Source of the DNA: Tretioscincus oriximinensis
Lineage: Eukaryota; Chordata; Lepidosauria; Squamata; Gymnophthalmidae
Length of the DNA stretch: 64,000 nt
Direction: 5' to 3'
Assembly (NCBI GenBank): GCA_022410635.1
Contig: JAJVDF010000958.1
Span: 131,557-195,556, forward strand
Shown here: positions 11,049-21,593 of the stretch, in pieces
Position numbering within the stretch: position 1 is the stretch's first letter
Layout: every line of letters begins with the position of its first letter
The notes under the pieces: generated by a model
The model's database searches: none
The model's input: only the letters and a program-made list of their open reading frames with translations
Told to the model about the DNA's origin: nothing
Made by a program: the position numbers and the translations under genes

Positions 11049-11980
11049 TAACGGGGGTTCGCTTTCCATGTTATTCGATGCCTAACAGAGATCGAAGGCA
11101 GCTTGGTCCGCAGTAGGTAGACACGTGTAACAGGAATCACACGGGCAACATGACTTGGATCAAGAAGCAATTTCAGGAGGTCCACGGGTCATGGAGTCCT
11201 CCAGAATGCCCTTGTGTTCAATCTTTTATTGACCCAAAATCAGAAGGCGTGTATCAAGATTATGATGATGAGAAAGGGGTGGGCAGACCCCACGTGGGTC
11301 AGGCAGTGACACCTGTGTGACGTGTTTCTCTCCTCCCCAAGGAGGTGCAGCCTGGTCAGGAAACTCCAAATATGGTATAAGGTTGGTAAACAGGATGGAC
11401 CCTCGGTAGCCCTTAATTGCTTTTGCATTATCTTAATTACTGGAACCCAGCGACTCACCCTGAGGAGAAGTGGTATTAACGATCTTGAATGGTTTACCTC
11501 CAGGCNGCTATCAGGCTGATGGGTCAGCCCAGGTGCACAGCCTGGTTAAACAAAGATTGTGCCTTTGCCTTAATGGGTGCCAATTTAATCTATTCAGTCT
11601 GGCAAGGCTTCATGAANAGATATGCCTTGGGGGCAGGAAGAGAGGATTTGGCCTCTCCTGTATCCTCCTGGGCTGGGTTGATCAGAAATTTTTTGCAAAA
11701 TTTCCATACAGGCCTCACTTTGGCTCACAGGGTCAACCCAAGTTCATATTGATATTAATCTATANGATGCCAATCAATATATGCACCTCTTTTGCCTGGC
11801 CTTTGGCTGAATAAATGCCATCTCTATCCCTACTTTTAATATTGTTTTATACTTTTTTAATTTTTGTAGTGATGTTTTACTGTTTTTGCCGCCCTGAGAC
11901 CTTCAGGCATAGGGCGGGGTATAAGTATAAACAAGTAAATAAATAAATAAATAAAATATGCTATATTACTGGCTCCCACA
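11049..11980 (-). repeat. 5' LTR of the provirus, carrying an L2 insertion
   Basis: 932 bp, about 175 bp longer than the 3' LTR because of an L2 tail at 11781-11955. AATAAA is at 11230-11225. The termini match the 3' LTR. Confidence 0.85.
11781..11955 (+). mobile_element. L2-like LINE 3' tail inside the 5' LTR
   Basis: Reads ACCTCTTTT..CCTTTGGCTGAATAAATG..GCCGCCCTGAGACCTTC..(AATA)n. It is flanked by a short duplication, ATATGC. It is absent from the other LTR, so it arrived after the provirus. Confidence 0.7.
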
Positions 11981-11986
11981 CAACCC

Positions 11987-12017
11987 CCCCCCCAAAAGGG
12001 GTCATCTGGTCAGCCTA
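11987..12017 (-). mobile_element. Palindromic MITE, right terminus
   Basis: Ends ..GGGGTCATCTGGTCAGCCTA, the inverted counterpart of the termini at 6809 and 6999. It is separated from the left part by the 4.8-kb provirus and its 6-bp duplication. Confidence 0.65.
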
Positions 12018-12954
12018 CGTGTTGTGCCACTGAACCAGGTTCCCCTGAAGCTGCCGCCTCCCTTCCCGCCCATTTTCTGTACCAGCTTTTCAGCTCACGT
12101 TAGCTTTAGGACGTCCACAAAGGGTGTCTAGGGGAGACGGGGCCCAAGCACCTCTGCTGCTCTGGGGCCTCAGGGGCCCTGGATGCAGGGAGGCCCCACG
12201 GAGGCCACGGAAGGTCTGCCCAGGGCACGGAGGCGCCTCCTGGATGGTGCCCACAGCTCCGGCANAGAAGCTCCTGCTGCCTCCCGTGGCTCAGCAGACT
12301 CAGGGATGGCGAGGAAGGCCAGGCATAGGCCCAAGCGCTGCCCGACACCCCCTCAGCCGTGGGCTGCTTGGGAGGCTCCCCCCTCCCCAGCCATTGTGGA
12401 AGCAGCACCTGCACCAGGGCAGAAGGGGAAGCGGCTGCAAACAAAGGAACTTGGATAAACATTGGCTTTTCTCCCATTTTTAACGTGTTTTTCGATCCTA
12501 TAAATAACGCCCTGAAGTTACTGAGCATGAAAAGGAAAAAGATCTGTCACACTTGTGATGGCGACGTGTCAAGTATGAGATGAGGGCAGAAAAGGACAAG
12601 GCAGGAGCCCTTTCCTGAGGGAACGTCTGGCCAGGGGGCCAAGAACCCTTTCCACTCACGNAAAAGAACTTCTTTCTTTCTGTTTATTTTATTTGCTTGT
12701 TTCTGCTTATATCCCACCCTACACCCGAAGGCCTCAAGGCAACCAAACTTTATTCCTGTCTCTCGCTCTCTTCCTTCCTATACTGAACACCCTCTNGTAG
12801 CTTTAGGTAACGTCAGCCCCCCTTTCCCTCTTTCTGTCCCCCCATTTCTTTTTTTTATTGCCTATAGAACAGGGTTCCCACCAGGCATCCCTGAGGTAGT
12901 GGACACTGAGGCACGGTAACCTGTCCAGGGAATTTAGGATCAAATCATATGAAC
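12018..12954. other. No gene; minus-strand L2 tail at about 12677-12745
   Basis: GC-rich first half without recognisable motifs. A short L2-type tail (TTTATTTTATTTGC..TATATCCCACCCTA) lies near 12690. Confidence 0.45.
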
Positions 12955-13830
12955 AGAAGAACCCAAGAGGAGCCCTGCTGAATGGGGCCAGAGCNCACCT
13001 AGTCTGGCCTTCTGCCTCACCCAGTGACCTACCAGTTGCCCCTGGGCAGACAGGAACAGAAGGAGGCAAAATCTTCAGCTGTTCCCAACACCCTGCAAAT
13101 GGCACTTCAGGAGTCCTGCCTGTTGCTCCATCTCAGAGGCAACATCAAGACATCCATCCTAGTAGCTGTTTATACATTTGGTGTCTATGAAGTTGTCTAA
13201 TTCTGTCTTAAAGCTATCCAGGCTACCACCACCTCTTCTGGAAATCCTAGTTTTAACATGCAGGATTCCTGAAGTACATTTGCAGGGAGTGGAGAACAGG
13301 TGAGGTTTTTGCCTTCTTCTGCTTGAGATACCCAGGGGCACTTGGGAGGGCCCACTGTGGGAGGCAGAAGGCTGGACTAGATGGGCTCCGGNCACATTCA
13401 GCAGGGCTCCTCTCTCTCCCACAACACTANGACCAGGGGGCCCTCCTTAAAACTGTTGGGTAGAAAAGTAAGAACAGACAAAGGAAAGTATTTTTTCACC
13501 CAGAGGGTCATCGGCCTGTGGAATTTACTTCCTGAAGAGGTAGTGGTAGCTAACAGCTTGGATAGCTTCAAGACAGGACTAGACAGGTTTATGGACACCA
13601 AAGGTATAAATGGATACTAGGATGGATGTCTGGATGTTGCCTCCGGGATGGAGCAACAGGCAGGACTCCTGAGATACCATTTGCAGGGAGTCACGAACAA
13701 GAGCAGCATATTTTGCTTCCCTCTGTTCGGACTGCCCAGGTGCATCTGGTGGGCCTCTGTGTGACACAGAATGCTGGACTTGATGGCCTGATCCAGTATG
13801 GCTCTTCTTATGTTCTTGTGTTCTTATGTA
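12955..13830. mobile_element. Head-to-head CR1 LINE fragments
   Basis: Minus-strand CR1 3' sequence (12955-13250) meets plus-strand CR1 tail pieces (13258-13420 and 13430-13830). The last runs through TTTTTTCACCCAGAGGGTCA and ends in the characteristic CTTCTTATGTTCTTGTGTTC microsatellite. Confidence 0.75.
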
Positions 13831-13842
13831 CAATCTGCCATC

Positions 13843-14589
13843 TAANGGGGGTTCGCTTACCCGTTATTCNGCTCCTTAGCTTGCCTAAGGTAGCTGGATC
13901 CAAAGCGTGCAGACANATGTAAAGAGATTCACACGGAGACCATAGCTTGGGTGATCCAGGAGGCTCATAGGGTTATGAGACACTCCAGAACACAGTTGTG
14001 CAGAGGTTTTTATTGACTACAATCTCAGANGGCGTGGATCAATTTCATGATGTCAAAAAGGGGTGGTACAGCACACGTGGGTCAGGGCGGACCCAGGTAG
14101 TGACACCTCTGTGACGCATTTCCCTCCTCCCAAGGAGGTGCAGCCTGTGTCAGGAAATGCCAAATATGGTATGGTGGGAAGATACAGGATGGACCCTTTT
14201 AGCTTTCGTTTCTCCTGGTTTTTCCTCCTAATGTCCAGGAATACTGTGACTCACCCAAGGGAATAAAGCTTTAATGGGCTTCCTCTACTGCCACTATCAA
14301 GCTAAAGTTTTAGCCCAGGTGCATGGCTAGTTAAACAATGAATGCCCTTTTGCCACAATGGGTGTCATTAATCCATTCAGTGTGGCAAGGTTCCTTGAAT
14401 GAGAGATGCCCTCAGGACAGGAAGAGAGATTTGGCTTCTCCTGTTTACCCCCTGGGGCTGGGGAGACCAGAGATTTTTCAAAAANTTTCCACCCAGGCCT
14501 CACTTTGGCTAGCAAAGGTCAATCCTAGTATATTTTATATCAGATATATTAATGCCAATTAATATATTCCTATATGGCTAACCCCAACA
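13843..14589 (-). mobile_element. Solo LTR of the 6-bp-duplication retrovirus family (copy 2)
   Basis: 747 bp, minus strand TGTTGGGGTT...CCCCCNTTA. It is flanked by a perfect 6-bp duplication GCCATC (13837-13842; 14590-14595). Clear alignment to the provirus LTRs includes the AATAAA region and the GGAGGTGCAGCCTG block. It inserted at the 3' end of a CR1. Confidence 0.88.
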
Positions 14590-14595
14590 GCCATC

Positions 14596-14800
14596 CAAAT
14601 GCTAGGCCATGAATGGAGCCTGCCATGGTCTACACTGGCACATGGATGGTGGAGACCCCCACCTAGGGCCCAGGGACTCAGACCCTCCAGGCTAGGGGTG
14701 CCCCACTAAAACACCTGGGATCCAGCAAGCACCCACGGCCTGCTTGGAGCCCCAGCATCTTTCCACCTTTAACAAAGGCCCTTTATAATGTACCTCAGGA
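14596..14800. repeat. Foldback-family fragment
   Basis: Contains GGAGCCTGCCATGGTCTACA followed by CTGGCACATGGATGG, one arm of the dispersed palindromic repeat. Nothing else is recognised. Confidence 0.5.
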
Positions 14801-15125
14801 GTTTATTTCAGACCCTCCAGTGGATTGGTTGGTATTGGGTAAAAGCAGTTGGAGCTTTTCGACTCTAAGCAGAACACACACACACTGCTGCAGCCCCTCC
14901 CCTGGGATGCAGACTGACCGTGGAGCCCCTGCAGCCTTGTTTGTCACATCAAGCCACCCAACAGACAGGCCCGTAGCCCCGGTCAGTCTCCTTTTTATAG
15001 TCTGGCCAGCCGGCTGCTCGAGGCCCCATTGGATGGCTCCTCCAGCCTCACCCCCTCCCAACTACAGAAGGAAGAAGCCACGCCCCTGCCCAGGCCTGCT
15101 CTCCCCNCTCCCTCTGGGATGCAAA
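14800..15125 (-). mobile_element. Candidate second LTR family, copy B
   Basis: Minus-strand order: GGGGCGTGGC box, CCAAT (15028-15032), TATAAAAAG (14992-15000), then AATAAA (14802-14807) about 190 bp on. The core matches 6373-6513 over about 140 bp. No coding sequence is attached. Confidence 0.45.
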
Positions 15126-16290
15126 CCTTAGATTAGGCCAAGCCGCATGGATGAGCCCCTTGGTGAGACGAAAGGCCGGACTNGGTGGGCTCTGCCAGGT
15201 TCAGCAGGGCTCCTGATAGGCTCTTATCCCAGCCATGAGTTTTACAACATGCGTTGGTGACCTGATTTTCACACCTGGTGGCTCCTGCTGCCTTCCTCCA
15301 CCCTTGCAGTCCCTGGTGCAGGCGGTGCGGTGGGGCCAGGCCTGGCCTGCTTTGGGGGCCGTGTGGGGAGATTCCCTGCCCCCCTCCCTACATTCCTGCG
15401 AGCGAGAGGCCTGTGGCTGCTCCCCGGCCCTGTCCTCAGGGGTGCTGCCAGAGGAGTCACCCAGGGCGCCCAGAGCCCTCCAGGCAGCCCCTCCTGGGTC
15501 TCCCTTCTGGACGTTTATAACCGGAACAGGCCTCTGTTCTTACGTCAAGCACTGAGCAGAGCAGCCACCCCGTCAACAGCCAGGAACTCCAGGGACATGT
15601 TCATTTACTTGCTTAGCAAACTCAGATCCCAGGATTGCTCTCTTGAACTTTTCTCTCAGCTTAACGAAACATTCATTTTCTCCTTGTCTCATTTCTTTCA
15701 ACGGCTGGAAAGAGACCTCTAGGGCCAGCCGGCCTTTCCACACCATCACCGCCAAGTGGCCCTTCCAGGGCTCCAAGCAAGGCAAGGCGCTTCCTAAGGC
15801 CAGGCCAGGCTGCACCCAAGGGCGCTTAGGGCATCATGCGGGTGCAGAGCCATAAAGCAGCGCTTTGCAAGGGCCATGCCAGGCACCCAGGTCAAGCAAG
15901 GGACTACGAAGGTTTGCTGACAGGACAAGCATCTTCCCTCAGCTCTGTGGACCGTGAAAGGCAGAAGAGGCCAATCGCCCGGAAGAGAAGCGGCAAACCA
16001 GAGCTGAACACCAAGGAGCTGCCAGGGGCATCGGGCGAAGACAGAAGTCGGCAGGAATGTCCAGGGCTCCTTTGTCCCGTTTCCCTTGGTTGCTGGGGGA
16101 GGGGGCATATAGACAATTGTCTAAAAGCGAGGCTGAGAAACTGCCTTATTTTGCAACTACAGTTTATAATCACCTCCAAGTCAGAAACTTCAGCATAAAC
16201 CCCTGCTGGCCTCTGATTGGTCCTCGGCATAAAGCCCCTTTATATCATTTCNTGTCCACTCAAAGAAAGAGGCGCCTTCAAAGCCATGGA
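15126..16290. other. CR1 tail, then no recognisable feature
   Basis: 15126-15235 has a degraded CR1 tail (GGTTCAGCAGGGCTCCTGAT). The GC-rich remainder has open frames but no motif. Confidence 0.45.
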
Positions 16291-16294
16291 GAAG

Positions 16295-16480
16295 AATGAT
16301 CTGGTTCTTATATCCGCCCTTCTCACCCAAAGGGATTCAAAGAGGCTTACAAGGTTAATTTTCACGCAATGGCTGACATCTATTCTATGCAAGCCTTCNG
16401 GCAAAATACCCTTGTAAGCCGCTTTGAGTCCCTTTGAAAGGTGAGAAAAGCGGGTATAAGAACCCAGTTCTTCTTCTTCC
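16295..16480. mobile_element. Two SINE tails in inverted orientation
   Basis: A minus-strand tail (TTCTTATATCCGCCCTTCTC..GGGATTCAAAGAGGCTTAC) is followed by a plus-strand tail (TTGTAAGCCGCTTTGAGTCC..AGCGGGTATAAGAACCCAG, (TTC)n). Both belong to the family seen complete at 58478-58776. Confidence 0.7.
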
Positions 16481-16892
16481 CCACCAGGTTAATGGTGATA
16501 CTCATTTATCTAATTGAAAAGAAGATTGTAAACTACTTTCTCTTGAATAGCTGAGTTCACTAGAGCTGAAGGCCAGCAGAGGGCGCTCACTTCTCTCCAT
16601 GATCCGCTTAGGGCCTTNAAACCGGATCTCTCAGTTGAAAGGCCAGCTCTTGGCAACCCCAGCATTCGTGCCTTCAATGGGTGGTTCTTCTTCTCCTCCT
16701 AGGGTGCGATCGGACATGTTGAACAGGGCAGCCCCTTGGTGAACCTGTGGGACATCAGGTATTTTCTTCTTGCACTTGCCTCACCACACCTCAAATGCCT
16801 CCTCCTGCAGGGTAAGCCGTTTCATAAGCACAGAGGTGGACAACGGAGTTGCTGTGAGTGACCAACCAATGACTATGGAAAATTGGGACAGA

Positions 16893-17715
16893 CAGGAGGC
16901 CAATGAGCAAGCAGCACATTTTTAGAAAGATGTTGCCAGGCCTGGAACTAGAAAAGTTGCAGAAAAGGGCAGCAAGAATTATCAAGGGACTAGAACAAAA
17001 TCCCTTGGGAAATGAGGCTGCAATGTCTGGGCCTCTTCAATGTGATGATGTCATTGAAGTGTGTAAAATCCTGCACAGGATGGAGAAGGTGAATAAAGAA
17101 AAACTGTTTCCTCTCTCTCATAACACCAGGACCAGGGGGCCTTTCCTGAAGCTGATGGGCAGAAGAGGGAGAACATAAGAACATAAGGACATAAGAAGAG
17201 CCATCCTGGATCAGCCACAGCCCATCAAGTCCAGCATTCTGTCCCACCCAGAGGCCCACCAGATGCCCCTGGGCAGTCCGAACAGAGGAAAGCAAAATAT
17301 GCTCCTGTTCATGACTCCCTGCAAATAGTATCACATCCAAACATCCATCCTAGTATCCATTTATATCCTTGGTGTCCATAAACCTGTCTAGTCCTGTCTT
17401 GAAACTATCCAAGCTGTTAGCTACCACCACCTCTTCAGGAAGTAAATTCCACAGGCTGATGACCCTCTGGGTGAAAAAATACCTTTGGCCTTTGAAATTT
17501 ACTTTCAGAGGAGGTGTTGGCAGCTAACAGCTTGGATAGTTTCAAGACAGGACTAGACAAGTTCATGGGCACCAAGGGTATCAATGGGTCCTGGGATGGA
17601 CGCCTGGATGCTGCCTCCGGGGTGGAGCCTGTTTGCAGGGACTCAAGGACAGTTGAGGGCGGTTGCTGGGCTTCTGCGCGGAATGGAATGCAGGACTAGA
17701 TGGGCTCCNGCCCAA
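16893..17715. mobile_element. CR1 ORF2 C-terminus and tails in mixed orientation
   Basis: 16930-17165 (+) encodes a CR1 ORF2 tail (LEKLQKRAARIIKGLE, then [13 protein letters not shown]). 17170-17490 is a minus-strand CR1 3' end (AAGAACATAAGGACATAAGA..). 17490-17715 is plus strand again. The join near 17490 is an abrupt inversion. Confidence 0.75.
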
Positions 17716-18359
17716 TTCTTATCTTCTTAACTCTCCCCTCTCCTTTGGGCTGACATGAGCCAGAAATCCAGTGAACCTGTATGACTGGCAAAGCCTAACA
17801 ACCCTTTGGTGGAGAAGTGGGTACGGCCCTGTCTGATTCAGGACCGTATTCTGGAACAGAACCTGCTCCCTTGCCGTCATGTCTCCTTTCTCAGCCAGCG
17901 AGGAATTGGGAGAGGAGGGTGCTGGGCTTGAGTTTCCGGCCACTGGATGAGGCAAAGAGCTGGGCTAGGTGGGCTACTGTGGCCCCATTCCGCAGGGCTC
18001 CTCCTACACCCGTAGAGGTTAACAAACCCTGCCGTGTGGGGAAGGAAGGAAGACCTTTGGGGACCTGCTCATTAGATGTTTGATTAGCAAGCAGTCAGTG
18101 GTGAAGCAGAGACGTTTCTCAGACTTCTTGCCTGCAACCATCCTTAATGAGGCCTCCACTTGGTGCACTTGGGGTCTGGAGATCAGGTATTTTCTCTCTG
18201 CACTTGCTTTACCCCACCCCAGAGAACAGGCGCCTCTTCTTCATACACTGCTGTGGAAAACTGGGCAGGCAGGAAACCAACCAGCCTGTTTTCAGCCAGC
18301 CATTGCCACACGTGGAAAACGGAGGTGGACATTTGGATACCAATCCACTTAGCGGCCAC
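17716..18359. other. No gene; degraded CR1 tail near 17940-18015
   Basis: Only a short CR1-like phrase (GGGCTAGGTGGGCTACTGTG..CGCAGGGCTCCTCCTAC) is recognised. Confidence 0.45.
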
Positions 18360-18575
18360 ACAGAAACATGAGGAGCCCTGCAGAATCGGGCCGCAGCCCA
18401 TCTAGTCCAGCCCACCAATTACACCTGAGCAAATGGTATTTCAGGAGTCCTTTCTGCTCTGCTGCTCCACCCAGGANGCAGTTTCAAAAGATCCACCCTA
18501 GCAGCTACGTATTCCCCTGGTGCCCATAAACTTGTCTAATGCTGTCTGAAAGCCATCCAGGCTGCAGAACTGCTA
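18360..18575 (-). mobile_element. CR1 LINE 3' fragment
   Basis: Minus-strand CR1 3' sequence: AACATGAGGAGCCCTGCAGA..CATCTAGTCCAGC..CCATAAACTTGTCTAATGCT. Confidence 0.65.
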
Positions 18576-19015
18576 GAATGCTGAACTTCACGGTTCAAAA
18601 TAAGTGTGAAGCGTTTTCCTTCCCATCACAGTGTAAATCTATCCAGAGACCTTCAATGTTCCTAAGTTTGTTTGGCTTCATCCAGGATCCTTTTTCACTA
18701 TTTGAATTTTTTTTAGGCATCCTTGTTCTGTACTGCCTATTTTTAAGACTTCTGGGTCTTGCGTTTCCAAACAAATCATTACATGTTTGGGGGTGGTGGT
18801 GGTGATGGGAGCAAAAGTCTTTTGAACAGAAGACAGCAAACTCCCCCCAAAACAAAGCCCCCTCTGGGCTCTTCCACTGGAACGTTAAATGGGGGGGACC
18901 CCAAACGCAAGGGGGGAAAGGGACGCAGGGTCCCCCCTTCAGTGCGGCATCTTAGCGTCCGACGTTTAGTCACAAAATTCCAGATCTGCTACAGCCACGT
19001 GTGACTTAAGGTCTG
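18576..19015. other. No recognisable feature
   Basis: A simple GGT-rich patch at 18790-18806 and purine/pyrimidine runs; no gene or repeat identified. Confidence 0.5.
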
Positions 19016-19019
19016 CGGG

Positions 19020-19365
19020 GGAGGCCCCCCTGCTTGCTCCAGCCCTTTCAACAGCCAATGGCGTGGGAACCTGAGGCAGGGCCTTCTCAGTGGTGGCCCC
19101 CAGAATCTGGAATCGCCTCCCCCCCCCCCCCCGGCACGCCTGTCATCATCCGCATATTGTTTTGGAAGCTCTTTAAAGACGCACCTCTTCCACCTGACCT
19201 TTGGCTGAAGGTATCTCATTTGTCCCCACTTTTAAATACTGTTTTTAGCTTGTAAATTTTGTACTGATGTTTGATACTGTTTTTATTTTGTTAATTTTGT
19301 ATTGCGGTTGTACTGTGGGCCACCCTGAGACCTTCGGGTGTAGGGCTGGGTAGAAATATAAATAA
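19020..19365 (+). mobile_element. L2-like LINE 3' end
   Basis: Translates to a degraded L2 ORF2 C-terminus (..PSQWWPPESGIASPPPP.., then FWKLFKDAPLPPDLWL). It is followed by the tail CACCCTGAGACCTTCGGGTG..ATATAAATAAAT. Confidence 0.7.
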
Positions 19366-21400
19366 ATCCCGTCAGCTTCCTAGTCCGTCCCTCACCCCAA
19401 CTGTGGATTCTTCTCATTCCTTGACCTGTGCCGTGTGCGGGGCTCCTTCCCTCCCCCGNCTGGAATGGGAGCCGCAGAGGAGCGCCCTGTCCTTGCTGAA
19501 GCAGCACCCTCAGCCTTGCAAGGTCAAAGGCGCCAACTTTGCTGCAGGAAGAACAGCATCAACCAGACCACAGACGATTTTATTTTTCAGAGTTCGCTTT
19601 GAAGGTACGGAAACAAAGCAAACACTCCCTTTAATGTATAGTCTAACAACTTCAAAACAGGCATTGCTTCAAAGAGCAGATTAAAAAAAAGAGAGGCATT
19701 GGTCCAACAGTGTACAAAGTTAGAAACCTCGGACACGTCTGACAGACTGGATCGCGTCCGCAGCGAATGTTGGGAGTGGAGGGTTGAGAGAACCCCTGGA
19801 GGCCTCAGGAACCCCTGGAGGACCAAATGCCAAGAGCCTCCGAGGTAGGAAACCACTGGAGAAACCCAAGGCAGCATGGGAGGTGGTTTGCGCTGAAGTC
19901 TACGGNGCCTTCCAGAAAAGGCAGATGATGTCTTGAGGAGTTAAGGAAGGACAAGGGAAGCCAAGAATCCCAGGTATGCTACAGGGAGAGAGGTGAGGCC
20001 TCCTGGGTGTGGAGGACCCACAGGTTGGTCAAGAAGCACGAAACGTCGCTAGAAGCACCAGGAGGAGGTGGACAGGGCCTTTCAGAGGACTTTAGAGGTT
20101 AACAAGGAAAAGCGAGGCAGCTGAGCTTTTGTGGAGAACTCACCTGCAGACAAGGGTTGCCAGGGACAGGCTACATGTAGTAATTAAAGTAAGTTGTCTA
20201 CAAAAACTCTGCCGTCTACTCTTTCTTGTGAGCCTCCAATGTGGTACGATAACTTCTGGACTGAGAACAGCAGGGCTATTTTGTTGAAATCTAACTACCA
20301 TTCTGAATATTACACACCAATAAAAACGTGCACAGCCTCACCTAGGAATGCTGACAGCACCATTATGAAATAATACTTAAATCANTGTAAAAATGTTGCC
20401 CGTTGTTCCACTTCATTGTAAGTCCCACACATCTTAAATCCTTCAGATATTTCTGGACCTCTCTGCCACCGACACCCACCCTGGAGCCCTATCAACTGAG
20501 AGATCACCAGCCGGTTAAGATCCCTTGTAAAGGGATCAAGGGGGACATTTTTCCTAAAGTCCGTAGAGACTCTTGTCTTGCCTATAGTTGGACTAACAGC
20601 TAATACAGCTTCCTGCTTTCTAGAATGAGGGAGTCGTGCAGATATTGCTGGGCTCGGTCACCTTCGCCTAACATGGCTTCTCACCAGGGATATACTGGAC
20701 CTGATTGGCTGTGGCCTGACTCAGTATGGCTCTTCTTTTGTTCGTATGATAATGGAAGTTGTAGTCCAGCTTTACCTCCTCAATGGGCAGCTCTTTGGCA
20801 ATTACGCAACTGGCCTGCTATTCATCCCTGTGTCCACACGCTGTGCCTCACTGCCANGGAACAAACCACTTCTGACCTCGTAGTTGTGGTCCAGGAGCTT
20901 CTTTCTTCCCCCTGGATTGGTAGTGAGATGGGAAGGGAACCTCCTGCATTTCACTACAAATCCCAGGGGGCTTTGGGAGTGGGAGCTCCAAGGAAACACT
21001 GTTTCTCCTCCCTGCCCTTGAGAAAGACTTTGTTTTAAGAAAATTCTTGCTCTCTTTCAAGTGCTTTGCTGCTAGGGAGGCTTTTTTTTATGCCCTGAAA
21101 GCACAGGGGGAGGCAAAATGCAAAGCAAAAGCCCTGGGGTGGACATCCGCAGAGAAGGTCTTTCAGAGGGGGACAGCAGGAAAGAAGGTGAAGGTGTGGG
21201 TGCAGCTCAGCGGCCAAGAAGAGAAAGTGTCCCTGGACCCAGCAGGGAGCCAGGGGTGTTTCCTCCCACTCAGCCCCACTGTGGGCGCCATCCAGACCCT
21301 GCAGAAATATCAGGAGTAGAGAGGGAACATCTAGAAATTGAAATATGGCACCACTCATTTAATTTTCCATATTTAATATTTGATAGTAGTTACATTTATA
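19366..21400. other. Downstream flank of FABP5-like gene; no gene recognised
   Basis: A CR1-like end phrase lies at about 20690-20755 (GGCCTGACTCAGTATGGCTC). Otherwise no repeat or exon can be supported. Confidence 0.5.
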
Positions 21401-21406
21401 TTTAAT
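21401..21406 (-). terminator. Candidate poly(A) signal of FABP5-like gene
   Basis: ATTAAA on the minus strand lies about 137 nt after the stop codon in an AT-rich stretch. No AATAAA is nearer, so this is the best visible candidate. The position is inferred. Confidence 0.35.
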
Positions 21407-21542
21407 TGTATTCAATACTGATCCCTCTTCCCCTCCCCCCCAAAAATCCTGGTTCAGGGGCGAAGCCTGCAGCTGCAAGGACTCCACGGCGCTCGAGGGG
21501 TGCCGGACGCCAGGNCTGCAGGTCTCCCGCTGAGCAGCATCT

Positions 21543-21593
21543 TCAGGCTTTCTGGTAGGTGCGGACGCACTTGACGCCGTTCATGTCACACTC
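21543..21593 (-). other. FABP5: FABP5-like terminal coding exon 4
   Basis: Codes the last 16 residues ([16 protein letters not shown]) and TGA. It contains both cysteines of the FABP5-type pair and the R-x-Y carboxylate-binding motif. The acceptor is CTTCCAG. Intron 3 is only 138 bp (21594-21731). Confidence 0.88.

Larger units (their letters stand above)
7178..11980 (-). mobile_element. Endogenous retrovirus, gag and env remnants, pol absent
   Basis: A provirus on the minus strand with its 5' LTR at 11980-11049 and 3' LTR at 7933-7178. It is flanked by a perfect 6-bp duplication CAACCC (7172-7177; 11981-11986). LTR termini are TG...TA on both copies. A primer-binding site follows the 5' LTR, and a polypurine tract precedes the 3' LTR. 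Inside are gag N-terminal remnants (10900-10223) and a broken env (9236-7945). About 1 kb between them has no recognisable protease, reverse transcriptase or integrase. From a hand count, the LTRs differ at roughly 19-20 sites in their first 410 bp, so the insertion is not recent. The 6-bp duplication, the tRNA-Trp-like primer site and the type of transmembrane subunit together suggest relationship to alpharetrovirus-like ERVs. Confidence 0.85.

Noticed and set aside
20740..20995. GAAGTTGTAGTCC and ACTACAAATCCCAG facing motifs considered as MITE tips or ZNF143 sites
   Set aside because: Only short matches, no clean ends or duplication could be found.
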